A DNA stretch of 50,643 bases, taken from the NCBI GenBank assembly GCA_004347685.1, contig SLTJ01000022.1:1-50643 (forward strand). Direction: 5' to 3'. Shown here piece after piece: positions 18,779 to 27,177 of the stretch. The DNA comes from Clostridia bacterium. Its GTDB lineage: Bacteria > Bacillota > DSM-521 > Neomoorellales > SLTJ01. The translations under genes and the position numbers were made by a program. Below the pieces are notes generated by a model, which was not told the origin of the DNA, ran no database searches, and was given only the letters and a program-made list of their open reading frames with translations. Positions within the stretch are counted from its first letter, which is position 1. Each line of letters starts with the position of its first letter.

Positions 18779-20458
18779 ATGCCGTACGGATATTATCATT
18801 ATGATTGGCGCGGCGAGCCGGATTTGGACCCGCAGTATTATGATTGTTGGGTATGTAATGTTGCCCACTCTGTGCCCGCGTGGACGCCGCTCTTTACTTC
18901 TGAGTGGTACCGGCTTATTCCGTATGCAATGCAGTATGCCAATGATTATATTTGTGAGCCGACAAGTAAAGGTTGGGACTGGAGGATATACAACGGCTAT
19001 GCATACATTACTTCAATAAAGGTTCCTGAAAGCGAAGTTGAAGGTCGGAAGCAGGTTTACAGGGAGCAACTGGCATCCATCATTGACGACCCGTGGGGTT
19101 ACAGTGAGCGGCTCTTTTCCAGATTAATGGAAAAGTATGATTATTATAAGCCTCTTAACGTCAAGGAGATGCGAGATTGTGAACTGGTACAACATCTCTG
19201 GGATATGGCCGAGCTGGACCGGCTGATGTGGGAAGTGCACATGCTTGGATGGGATGGACTGCTGGGCGGCTTGCGGCTTTGGCGGGAGATGCTAGTGGAT
19301 CTTTTTGGGATTACTCCCTATGATGTCAGGTATGCGAAACTCTTGTCAGGTTTTGATAATGCTTTGTTTAAACTCAATAGCGATCTAACGCACGTTGCGG
19401 CTAGAGCTGTCGAGCTTAACGTTGAATCTAATTTCAGCCTTCCTGACGAAGAAGTAATTCCGGCAATGGAGCAAACGGAGGCCGGCCGAGAGTGGCTTGG
19501 CGAGTTTGATAAGTTCCTTAACGAACACGGCTACCGGTCGGACCGGATGCTAGAGTTTACCCGTCCCACCTGGCTTGAAAAACCAACGCTGGCTATTCCT
19601 GACATCAGGCGTATCATCTCTGCAGGTGTTTCTCACGCGCCTGATATTCTCAGACACCAACTGCGGAAAGAAGGTGAAGAAATAGAAAGAGAATTGTTGG
19701 CTAAGCTCCCCTCCGACCAGAGGGAGTGGTTTCATAAGCTGACCCAGTGCGCCCAGGCTGCGCACTCCTGGAGCGAAAGCCACGACTACTGGTGCGAATT
19801 CCAGACTTACGGATTGCGGCGCCGGGCCATTAAAGAACTGAGCGAGCGGTTATACCGGAAGGACATCATAGACGACCCAGAAGATACCGCGTACCTCCTT
19901 CACCAGGACCTCATTTATGCTGCTGTAATTCAGGAAAAAGTTGGAAAGAAGTATTTCCGCGATCTCATAAAGAGAAACAAGGAGGAGTTTGAGTATTATA
20001 AGAGCATTCCCCCAGGTGGCGACACGACGCCTCTATTCCTAGGTGATCCTTCAAAGCTGCCGCTTGTAGCCGGGAGAGATACGCTGTTTGGGGTAGTCGC
20101 TGCTCCTCCGGCGGAGGATGCTGCAAAGGTTGGTGCCGTTGCCGTAGGCTGCGCCGGGGCTCCTGGCATTGTCGAAGGGACTGCTCGTGTCATTGCCTCC
20201 GCTTCGGAATGGGACCAGATTAAGCCGGGTGATATATTGGTATGTCCTATGACTGATGCTACGTGGACACCTCTCTTTGCACTTCTTAAAGGAGTGGTAA
20301 CAGATTCGGGCGGGCTTCTTGCGCACCCAGCTATAGTATGCCGGGAGTACGGTATTCCTGCGGTGTGTGGCACCTTCGATGCTAGCAAGAAGATTAAGAC
20401 AGGAGATAGGATTAGAGTAGACGGTAACTTGTTAAGGGTCTATAAACTGGACCAATAG
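18779..20458 (+). CDS. ppsA: Phenylphosphate synthase subunit A-like protein (phospho-histidine part of PEP synthase)
   Basis: 559 residues from the ATG that follows GGGGGG; an earlier in-frame start lacks a good site. The C-terminal ~100 residues are the PEP-utilizing mobile domain, with VTDSGGLLAHPAIVCREYGI, whose His (about residue 516) would carry the phosphoryl group. The preceding ~430 residues include DPQYYDCWVCNVAHSVPAWT at the N-terminus and a long helical region. The PEP/pyruvate-binding barrel of PEP synthase is absent, as in Thauera PpsA, so the acceptor should not be pyruvate. Together with the preceding ATP-grasp subunit it is expected to transfer the beta phosphate of ATP to a phenolic substrate. 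No CBS-domain PpsC subunit is adjacent. Confidence 0.75.
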   Translation: MPYGYYHYDWRGEPDLDPQYYDCWVCNVAHSVPAWTPLFTSEWYRLIPYAMQYANDYICEPTSKGWDWRIYNGYAYITSIKVPESEVEGRKQVYREQLASIIDDPWGYSERLFSRLMEKYDYYKPLNVKEMRDCELVQHLWDMAELDRLMWEVHMLGWDGLLGGLRLWREMLVDLFGITPYDVRYAKLLSGFDNALFKLNSDLTHVAARAVELNVESNFSLPDEEVIPAMEQTEAGREWLGEFDKFLNEHGYRSDRMLEFTRPTWLEKPTLAIPDIRRIISAGVSHAPDILRHQLRKEGEEIERELLAKLPSDQREWFHKLTQCAQAAHSWSESHDYWCEFQTYGLRRRAIKELSERLYRKDIIDDPEDTAYLLHQDLIYAAVIQEKVGKKYFRDLIKRNKEEFEYYKSIPPGGDTTPLFLGDPSKLPLVAGRDTLFGVVAAPPAEDAAKVGAVAVGCAGAPGIVEGTARVIASASEWDQIKPGDILVCPMTDATWTPLFALLKGVVTDSGGLLAHPAIVCREYGIPAVCGTFDASKKIKTGDRIRVDGNLLRVYKLDQ

Positions 20459-20534
20459 GCAAGAACCTTAGGCGGTGTCTTTGTCCACAGTGGAAACCGC
20501 GACAGACCAGAAAACAATGGGAGGGATGGTGTTG

Positions 20535-21962
20535 ATGAAACCAATAAGAAATCTTAGGGACTACATCGAGGTGTGCGAGGCTGAGGGAGAGGTAAAGAGG
20601 GTAAAGGCAGAGGTAGACTGGGACTTGGAGCTTTCACATATTGCTAAGATTAACGAAGAGCAGGGAGGGCCGGCGCTTCTCTTTGAGAATGTAAAGGGTT
20701 GCCTGGGCTCTGTTCTGATTGGGGTTTTTAGTTCGCCAAAGCGCATGGCCATCGCCCTCGGCATGCCACCAGAGTATACCATGTGCCAGATGGCTGATGA
20801 GTGGCGAAGAATTGGCAGCAGAAAGCCCATTCCTTCTGTAGAGGTAAATACCGGGCCTATTATGGAAAACATTGTCGAGGAAAAGGACATTGACCTGACT
20901 AAGTTTCCGGCCCCCAAATATTTTCCCCTCGATGGCGGGAGATTTATGGGAACGAGTGCGTTCCGCATTACCCGTGATCCAGAGACCGGTGAACTGGAAA
21001 TTGGTATGGGCAGGATGCAGTTGTATGATGAGAAAAATGTCGGGCTCTATCTCTCACCGGGAAGAGGGGGGGATAAAATTCGGGCCAAGTATGAAAAACT
21101 TGGCAAACCCGCGCCCTTCGCGTTGGTATTTGGTTGCGATCCTGCCCTTGCGCTGGCATCGGTAATGTTCATAAAGGGGGCAAGCAAATACGATATTGCA
21201 GGGACTCTTCGCGGCATCCCGGTAGAGACTGTCGTAAGCGATTTTACCGGTCTGCCAATACCAGCGGAAGCTGAACTCGTGGTGGAGGGATTTATGGACC
21301 ATGACGATCTCAGACCCGAGGGCCCTTTTGGCGACGTCACGGGGCTGTATACATCTGAGTTGCAAAAACCTATTCCAAAACGGTTTGTTAAAGCCAAGCG
21401 CGTTCTCTATCGAAACGATCCTATTATGCTGGCTAACTCCTCCGGTAGACCTGTTTCCGACGTGCAGATGATGATTTCACTGCCCAGGACTGCTGCTCTC
21501 TGGCAAGAGCTTGAAGCCATGAAGATCCCGGGGATAAAATCGGTTTACATTCCTCCGCAGATGGCGGGGCGATTCTGGGCGATTGTCTCTGTCAAAACCC
21601 AGTACCCGGGCCATGCTAATCAGGTAGCACATGCTGTGATTTCAACCACAACCGGGCACCTTGGTATTAAAGGAGTAATAGTCGTTGACGATGATATTGC
21701 TGCCGATGATATGGACAGGGTTTTGTGGGCCCTTGCTACCAGATATCTCCCTGATCGAGATACAGAGATCATAAAACGGGGGCGTTCAAGCCCATTAGAC
21801 CCTGCAGTGCCGCCTGAGACGGGTTACGTGGAAATCATCTCGAAAATCCTTATTGATGCTACAGTCCCATATGAGTGGCCGCAGAAACCGGTAGTGGCAG
21901 CGCTGGATGAGGAAGTTGTCAAGAAAGTGAAAAGTAGGTGGAAGGAATATGGCCTTGATTAG
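20535..21962 (+). CDS. UbiD-family decarboxylase/carboxylase (PpcA/PpcB-like), copy 1
   Basis: 475 residues from the ATG nine bases after GGGAGGG; upstream in-frame starts lack this spacing. It opens RNLRDYIEVCEAEGEVKRVK, typical of UbiD. The prFMN/metal region includes FRITRDPETGELEIGMGRMQ near residue 140 and a FGCDPALALASV segment. The catalytic acidic loop reads RPEGPFGDVTGLYT near residues 258-271, with Asp as the second acid. UbiD enzymes use prenylated FMN to add or remove CO2 on aromatic or unsaturated acids. Directly after the Pps-like pair it is the best candidate for a phenylphosphate carboxylase core subunit. The reaction direction and exact substrate are inferred from context. 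Confidence 0.85.
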   Translation: MKPIRNLRDYIEVCEAEGEVKRVKAEVDWDLELSHIAKINEEQGGPALLFENVKGCLGSVLIGVFSSPKRMAIALGMPPEYTMCQMADEWRRIGSRKPIPSVEVNTGPIMENIVEEKDIDLTKFPAPKYFPLDGGRFMGTSAFRITRDPETGELEIGMGRMQLYDEKNVGLYLSPGRGGDKIRAKYEKLGKPAPFALVFGCDPALALASVMFIKGASKYDIAGTLRGIPVETVVSDFTGLPIPAEAELVVEGFMDHDDLRPEGPFGDVTGLYTSELQKPIPKRFVKAKRVLYRNDPIMLANSSGRPVSDVQMMISLPRTAALWQELEAMKIPGIKSVYIPPQMAGRFWAIVSVKTQYPGHANQVAHAVISTTTGHLGIKGVIVVDDDIAADDMDRVLWALATRYLPDRDTEIIKRGRSSPLDPAVPPETGYVEIISKILIDATVPYEWPQKPVVAALDEEVVKKVKSRWKEYGLD

Positions 21963-22108
21963 TCCTATCCTGTAGGTGTCGGAGAGAAGAAGGTGTTCGG
22001 GCCTGCCGGAGACGCAAGACATACCTCTAACTTCAGCAAACTGTATACAAAGGTTGCTCCGGTGAGTCCTAGGTTAGTCCATCTCTAGAGTTTAAGGGGG
22101 GGGTAAAT

Positions 22109-22666
22109 GTGGGTTTGAAGAAAGACAGGGAGACTGCCGTTGAGAAGGCAACGAAGGTAAAACTGTTTGCACACGATGTGCATGGCGTGCTGACATCCAG
22201 TGCTTTTTTCTGTGACATTGAGGGAAGAAGGCAGTACAGCTTCTGGCACATGGATGGTTTTGGCGACCTCTCACTTTCAGCGAACGGTATCCGGATTGCT
22301 TTTCTAGATACCACCTCGGTGGACGGTGAAGGCCTATACCGGGCCAAGGAGCTCAAGCTTGATCAGTATTACTACAAAGTGAGCGATAAGGTTGCTAAAA
22401 TACGGGAGTTAGAGCAGGAGCTGGGAATTAGTGATGAAAATGTAGGATACATAGGGAGTGAAATCACCGATGCGGCGGCTATGAGGATTTGCGGCTTCAG
22501 GGTGGCTACGGCCGATGCGGTCGACGAGATTAAGGAACTGGCTGATTACGTGACAACGGCTCCCGGCGGCAGGGGGGCCATCAGAGAGGTTTGCGAATTC
22601 ATTTTGGGGTCCATGGGCCTGTGGGAAGCCTGGACAGAAAAGGTAATGAGAATGGGCTATAAATGA
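22109..22666 (+). CDS. KdsC-like HAD protein (PpcD-like), copy 1
   Basis: A 185-residue protein of the KdsC/HAD subfamily C0 type. The nucleophile motif is LFAHDVHGVLTS (Asp23), where His25 replaces the usual Asp at +2. Motif IV reads VGYIGSEITDAAAM instead of GDDxxD, so the first metal-binding Asp is also changed. The end is typical (YVTTAPGGRGAIREVCEFIL). A small HAD protein is the delta subunit (PpcD) of phenylphosphate carboxylase in Thauera, where it is needed for phenylphosphate turnover. The GTG start follows AAGGGGGGGG. A paralogue lies 48 bases downstream. The altered residues make this copy a doubtful phosphatase and a possible structural or specialised subunit. Confidence 0.75.
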   Translation: MGLKKDRETAVEKATKVKLFAHDVHGVLTSSAFFCDIEGRRQYSFWHMDGFGDLSLSANGIRIAFLDTTSVDGEGLYRAKELKLDQYYYKVSDKVAKIRELEQELGISDENVGYIGSEITDAAAMRICGFRVATADAVDEIKELADYVTTAPGGRGAIREVCEFILGSMGLWEAWTEKVMRMGYK

Positions 22667-22714
22667 TTTCAAGCCTGGCTAATTTTGCACTACCGAGGTC
22701 AGAGGGGGGTAAGT

Positions 22715-23266
22715 ATGGGCAACGGAAAGAGCAGGGAGGCAGCCGTCGAGAAGGCCAAGAGAACCAAGTTCGTTATCCTTGACATTCATGGCGTGTTGAC
22801 CGACAACACTTTGTATTATACCGATGACGGGAAGAAATCCGAGAGGTTCTCCCTTCGAGATCGGTTAGGGTGCCTCGCTTTGATGGAGGGCGGTATAAGC
22901 GTAGCATTTCTTACAAGCAAGATTTCCAGGGCGGATGAACAGGTGGGTAAGATCTACAACATTCCTACGGAATATCTGTGGGGAAGCTCAGCGAAAATGG
23001 CGAGGCTTGACGAGTTTGAGAAGGATTCTGGACTAAAAGACGAGGATTTTTGTTACGTGGGAGACGAGATGATTGACCTAGGCATAATGAAAAGGGTTGG
23101 ATTCTCTGTAGCGCCGGCTGACGCTGCGAGCGAGGTAAAAGAGATAGCTGATTATATAAGCAGCGCTGGTGGTGGCCAGGGTGTGGTAAGGGAGCTCGCC
23201 GAGTTTATTCTAACTGCTCAAGGAAAGTGGGAGGCAATAAAGGAGAAGATTTCCGCGTCAGGCTAA
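22715..23266 (+). CDS. KdsC-like HAD protein (PpcD-like), copy 2
   Basis: 183 residues from the ATG after GAGGGGGG. It is a tandem paralogue of the preceding gene: the N-terminus (KSREAAVEKAKRTKFV) and motif I (ILDIHGVLTDN, Asp23 and His25) align without gaps. Motif IV is YVGDEMIDLGIM, closer to the canonical GDDxxD than in copy 1. The conserved end is YISSAGGGQGVVRELAEFIL. Its position between two UbiD genes supports a role as a PpcD-like subunit that handles the phosphate ester during carboxylation. The same Asp-to-His change at +2 in both copies suggests it is functional rather than decay. Confidence 0.78.
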   Translation: MGNGKSREAAVEKAKRTKFVILDIHGVLTDNTLYYTDDGKKSERFSLRDRLGCLALMEGGISVAFLTSKISRADEQVGKIYNIPTEYLWGSSAKMARLDEFEKDSGLKDEDFCYVGDEMIDLGIMKRVGFSVAPADAASEVKEIADYISSAGGGQGVVRELAEFILTAQGKWEAIKEKISASG

Positions 23267-23322
23267 GGACATATAGTACACATTATTCTAGGAAGTATCT
23301 TCCAAGGCAGGGGGACTTGCTA

Positions 23323-24756
23323 ATGGCATTCCGTGACAATCGGGAATTCTTCGAAGCGCTTTTGAGAACAGGAGATGGCATCAGAGTCGCTCGCGAGGTC
23401 GACTGGGATCTGGAGATGGGAGCTATCGTCCGGCGGGTCTGTGAGATGGGTGGCCCTGCTCCCCTCTTTGAGAGTATCCGCGACTATCCCGGCTGGAGGG
23501 CGTTGGGAGCTCCTCTTGCCACCTTCCGCCGGCTGGCTGTGGCTCTTGGCCTTCCTGCTCATGCCAGCGTGCGTGAGATTTCGGAGGTGTACATAGAGAA
23601 AACCAGGGCACCAGGTCCTGAGCCCAAACTGGTTTCAACTGGCCCATGCAAGGAAAACGTAGTGGTCGGCGATGAAGTAGACCTTTTTATGCTGCCTGCT
23701 CCGATGGTGCATGAAGGTGATGGAGGGCGCTACCTTTCTACGTGGCATATGGTTGTCAGTAAGGACCCCGATACTGCTGAAGTGAACTGGGGAATGTACA
23801 GGCAAATGGTGATAGACGAGCACACCATGGTTGGCCCTTTACTCCCAGTATCAGATACGGGGCGGGTCTTTCACAATAAATATAAGCCGAAAAATAAACC
23901 TATGCCCTTTGCAACGGTAATTGGTGCCGACCCTACAAGCAGTATTGCGGCTGCGGCAGGAGTTCCCTGGCAAGAACCGGTCTTTGCATCGGCGCTGAGC
24001 GGCGAACCTGTTGAACTTGTAAAGTGTGAAACGGTGGACCTCGAGGTTCCGGCTACCGCTGAAGTAGTTCTGGAGGGCGAAATTCTCCCAGGAAAGGAAC
24101 TGCCTGAGGGACCTTTCGGTGAATATCCGGGTTACCGCACGTCGCTGCGGGAGCCGCGAACTGTCTACCGCGTAAATGCCATAACTTACAGGAACAACCC
24201 CATTCTACCCGGAGCTAACATGGGCGTTCCAGTAGATGAAGGTCAGTTGCTCAGGGCATTTACTTTAGGTTTAGAGGCACGGCGAATCCTCGCCAGCCAG
24301 GGACTACCGGTCTCTGAAGTTTTCATGCCTCCTTGCTCGGCTCACCATTTGATGATAGTTAGCGTAAAGAGCGCCGTAACTAACATTGCGGTGCAGGTTG
24401 CCCACGCCTTATTTGGAAGCAAGCTTGCTCCATGGTTTTATTATGTTGTGGTGGTGGATGCGGATGTTGACATCTACAACTTGGAGGAGGTCATCCACGC
24501 GATCTGTACCGGTTGCCATCCGGGCCGGGGGATAAGAATATACGAAGACGATATAGGCAGTTTTGCCACACCGTTTTTAAGCCTTGAGGAGAGGAGGCAG
24601 GGACGGGGAGCGAAAGCAGTATTTGACTGCACTTTTCCGCCTGACTGGGATCCAAAGACCGAACTTCCCATAAAAGTGTCTTTCGAGACCAACTATCCAA
24701 AGGAAGTCAAGGAAAGGGTTATTGCTAACTGGAAGGACTATGGTTTCCCCCAGTAG
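23323..24756 (+). CDS. UbiD-family decarboxylase/carboxylase (PpcA/PpcB-like), copy 2
   Basis: 477 residues from ATG (FRDNREFFEALLRTGDGIRV); an upstream in-frame start overlaps the preceding gene and has no site. Family segments include STGPCKENVVVGDEVDLFML near residue 105, WGMYRQMVIDEHTMVGPLLP near residue 155 and FATVIGADPTSSIAAAAG near residue 193. The acidic catalytic loop is LPEGPFGEYPGYRT near residues 260-273 with both acids Glu. It belongs to the same directional group as copy 1 and the HAD pair; two dissimilar UbiD subunits (alpha and beta) form phenylphosphate carboxylase in Thauera, and this pair could play those parts. The small gene after it matches PpcC in position and size. 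Confidence 0.85.
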   Translation: MAFRDNREFFEALLRTGDGIRVAREVDWDLEMGAIVRRVCEMGGPAPLFESIRDYPGWRALGAPLATFRRLAVALGLPAHASVREISEVYIEKTRAPGPEPKLVSTGPCKENVVVGDEVDLFMLPAPMVHEGDGGRYLSTWHMVVSKDPDTAEVNWGMYRQMVIDEHTMVGPLLPVSDTGRVFHNKYKPKNKPMPFATVIGADPTSSIAAAAGVPWQEPVFASALSGEPVELVKCETVDLEVPATAEVVLEGEILPGKELPEGPFGEYPGYRTSLREPRTVYRVNAITYRNNPILPGANMGVPVDEGQLLRAFTLGLEARRILASQGLPVSEVFMPPCSAHHLMIVSVKSAVTNIAVQVAHALFGSKLAPWFYYVVVVDADVDIYNLEEVIHAICTGCHPGRGIRIYEDDIGSFATPFLSLEERRQGRGAKAVFDCTFPPDWDPKTELPIKVSFETNYPKEVKERVIANWKDYGFPQ

Positions 24757-24786
24757 TCTAGCGCATTGGAGAAGGGAGCGGGTCGC

Positions 24787-25035
24787 ATGGAGTTCGAGAT
24801 ATACGTCAGCAGACTAGAGGAGCTACCGGTGGAGCAGGAGTGTGAGCTGTTGATCCGAGCCTTAACGCCCAGTGATCGAAGGAAAAAGTATAAGTACCAG
24901 AAGGTACGTGCTCTCATTTCCCAACAAAAAGATCGCTATCCTGACTTACTTTGGGTCAGATTTTTAAAGGGTCAACTACACACTGATCCTTACTCGATCA
25001 GGATTGCAAATACTAAAGGGGCCACGGATGAGTAA
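24787..25035 (+). CDS. Small PpcC-like protein (putative gamma subunit)
   Basis: 82 residues from the ATG with site GAAGGGAG. The sequence has EFEIYVSRLEELPVEQECEL at the N-terminus and a basic middle (SDRRKKYKYQKVRALISQQK). No catalytic motif or membrane segment is seen. It follows the second UbiD gene after 30 bases. Phenylphosphate carboxylase has a ~10 kDa gamma subunit (PpcC), and this protein matches in size and place, but I cannot confirm sequence similarity. The call as PpcC-like is by context. Confidence 0.5.
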   Translation: MEFEIYVSRLEELPVEQECELLIRALTPSDRRKKYKYQKVRALISQQKDRYPDLLWVRFLKGQLHTDPYSIRIANTKGATDE

Positions 25036-25127
25036 TGAAATGAACGGACTATCTTGTTACAGGCCTTAAGTTTAGAGAGGGTAATTAACGCCTATCTGCG
25101 AGCACGTGGACATGCGTGATTATGTGT

Positions 25128-25410
25128 GGAAATAGTTCGGGGTGAGACCGTGGGGGTGGGGTTCCCGCCCCCACGGAGGTGATATTAGCGAAGGGAGAAT
25201 CCTGCCTGGTATCAAGGAGAGCAACGGATCCTTCGGTGAAGCCAGCGGCTACTACATTACGATTGATGAAGGCCGTGTAATTGAGGTAACTGCGATTACC
25301 CATCGCCATAACCCCGTTTAATATTATTAACCCTGGACCGCCGAACTTGATCTCTTAACGGTTCTGGGCCAGGGCAGCACCACATTAATTACCGATCTTG
25401 GTTTCAGCTA
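25128..25410 (+). pseudogene. UbiD gene remnant
   Basis: Three short frames align with the C-terminal half of the UbiD gene at 28177-29538: EIVRGETV (25128), EVILAKG (near 25177) and then EGRILPGIKESNGSFGEASG continuing to RVIEVTAITHRHNP, stop codons, and PWTAELDLLTVLGQGST. Two in-frame stops and two frame changes show decay. The catalytic loop has also changed (NGSFGE where the intact copy has DGPFGE). It marks a fourth UbiD copy once present between the PpcC-like gene and the ligase. Confidence 0.8.
25148..25176. repeat. 13-bp GC-rich hairpin inside the UbiD remnant
   Basis: CCGTGGGGGTGGG and CCCGCCCCCACGG pair over 13 positions (one G-T) around a three-base loop. No T-run follows. It sits where the remnant changes frame and could act as a weak terminator or mRNA-stability hairpin after the PpcC-like gene. 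Confidence 0.55.
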
Positions 25411-25469
25411 ACGAGATAACCTAATAACATTATAGCATATGGCATTAAAGAAAGGGGCAAACGGGGTCG

Positions 25470-26861
25470 ATGTTTTGTGATTTTGCCAGTCCAAAAGCTG
25501 TAACTATGACCAGGGAAGAGCTAAGGGAGTATCATCTTTATCATCTACAGCGCCTCCTGGAGCGAGTTTATGCTAACAGCGCTTTTTATCGCAAACTTTG
25601 GGCCAATGCGGGTTTGCACCCGGAACATATCAAAACGCTAGATGATTTTACCAGGTTAGTTCCCATGGTAACTAAACAGGATTTTCTAGCAGACCAGAAC
25701 TCCTCTCCACCTTACGGGCAGCGTCTTGCCGTCTCGGAAGAGGAGATTTGTCAGGTGCATTTGACCAGTGGAACCAGCGGTATTGGCCAGGAAGTGTATG
25801 CCCTTACCAGGGATGACATTAGTCTGGAAGCACAGGGATGGGTTATCCATTTGCGGAGTATTGGGTTGAAACCTGGTGATGTTTCTATAGTTACATGGCC
25901 AGTAGCGACTATGGCTGCGGCGCTGAATGTCTACGAGGCATGCAGGGAGATAGGAGTTAATGCCTTCTTAGTGGGGATCTATGATGGCGAGACGAAGATT
26001 AAACTCATGCAACGATTTGACATGAACCACCTGGTGGCTACACCCACGTATGTTTCCAGGCTGGCTGTACTGTGCCAGGAAATGGGACTCAACCCTTCCC
26101 AAGCGTTTGGCAATCTAAAAGCCATCAGCGTAGCTGCGGAATCGTACCCGGCAAATTGGCTGGAGGAAATGGAGGCAGTTTGGGGCTGCCCTATACATGA
26201 TGTCTACGGATCGACCCAAAACGCGACTGCGTTAGGCATGACGTGTCAGACGCGACGTTCCGCGGGAGAAGGGGGCGGTACACGGCGGAACATGCATCTT
26301 TTTGAACACCTAACCTTCGTCGAAGCAATTGATTACGAATCGGGAGAGCCAGTCAGCTACGGTGCTGAAGGAGAATTGGTTCTCACTCCGTTGTTTCGGC
26401 AGGCCACACCAGTTATCCGCTTCCGTACAGGTGATAAGGTTATACTCTATCCAGGGCAAACATGTTCGTGCGGCAGTCAATTCGACTTCCTGGAGGCAGG
26501 CACTATTGCGCGTTTTGATGATATGATAAAAATCAAGGCGGCAAATGTGTGGCCTCAGACAGTAGATGACATTATCTTCTCCTATAAGGAAGTAGAAGAA
26601 TATAACGGTGTCGTATCCATAGATGAAAAGGGCAGGGAAAATGTGCGTGTCCTGTTGGAGTTTCGGGATGGAGTACCGGAGGGAACAAAGGCCAGTTTGA
26701 TGAAACAAGTAGGTGAGCGTATCCGGCAAAAGACGCAGGTGACCATGATAGTAGAAGAAGTTCCCCGAGGAACCCTGGAACGTACTCTTTTTAAGAGCAG
26801 GAGATGGGTTGACAGGAGGCAGGAAGGTTTGCGACAGGTGGTAAGATACCTGGAAAAATAG
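25470..26861 (+). CDS. Phenylacetate-CoA ligase family (AMP-forming) aryl-CoA ligase
   Basis: A 463-residue protein of the PaaK-type adenylate-forming family. It shows the phosphate-binding loop VHLTSGTSGIGQEVYALT near residues 97-114, the adenine-region motif VYGSTQNATALG near residue 247, and FRTGDKVILYPGQTCSCGSQ near residues 314-333, the usual RTGD and Cys-containing segment. It would activate an aromatic acid with ATP and CoA to the acyl-CoA, AMP and PPi. In this cluster the natural substrate would be the carboxylation product, for example 4-hydroxybenzoate, but this is inferred. The start has AAAGGGG about 14 bases upstream. Confidence 0.82.
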   Translation: MFCDFASPKAVTMTREELREYHLYHLQRLLERVYANSAFYRKLWANAGLHPEHIKTLDDFTRLVPMVTKQDFLADQNSSPPYGQRLAVSEEEICQVHLTSGTSGIGQEVYALTRDDISLEAQGWVIHLRSIGLKPGDVSIVTWPVATMAAALNVYEACREIGVNAFLVGIYDGETKIKLMQRFDMNHLVATPTYVSRLAVLCQEMGLNPSQAFGNLKAISVAAESYPANWLEEMEAVWGCPIHDVYGSTQNATALGMTCQTRRSAGEGGGTRRNMHLFEHLTFVEAIDYESGEPVSYGAEGELVLTPLFRQATPVIRFRTGDKVILYPGQTCSCGSQFDFLEAGTIARFDDMIKIKAANVWPQTVDDIIFSYKEVEEYNGVVSIDEKGRENVRVLLEFRDGVPEGTKASLMKQVGERIRQKTQVTMIVEEVPRGTLERTLFKSRRWVDRRQEGLRQVVRYLEK

Positions 26862-27010
26862 AGATGAAATGGACGTGGAGAATTTGCTGGTTGATATGAT
26901 GGCTGTGGGTTGATGCGTTGGTTGTCCGCCAGGCTAGTTCCGCCAGGTAGGCCGGGCACTTGGGGAAACGGCAGCTCCGCTTTTGCTCTATCATTTCAGT
27001 ACCACAGACA

Positions 27011-27175
27011 GTCACCAAATGGGGGCTGAAGGATCTCGTGGGGGGTAAGTGGCCTTGCACATCCGGGTAGCTAACAGCTAGGTGTGTCCTGGCTGCATCT
27101 CTGCGAGATTATTTGTTCGCTGGCACAAGCCAGAAAGTACCGCGGGTTTGCTTGCAGTGCAAGGAGATAGGGTGA
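27011..27175 (+). pseudogene. Ghost of an AOR 3' end joined to a ferredoxin gene
   Basis: The DNA from 27011 resembles the junction of the intact AOR and ferredoxin genes at about 31437-31650. VTKWGLKDLVGGKW aligns with the AOR tail VSRLRLEEFLGGGW. It is followed by TATCCGGGTAGCTAGCAG-like bases, a Cys region (VCPGC, where the intact copy has VCSGC) and then CGCGGGTTTGCTTGCAGTGC, which is identical in the intact ferredoxin gene. Stops and a large deletion have destroyed it. The UbiX start site (AAGGAG) is built directly onto its end. Confidence 0.75.
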
Positions 27176-27177
27176 CA

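Noticed and set aside
18528-19019. 163-codon plus frame bridging the two Pps-like genes
   Set aside because: It overlaps both genes in another frame and has no matching motif; the spacer of 109 bases is better explained as intergenic.
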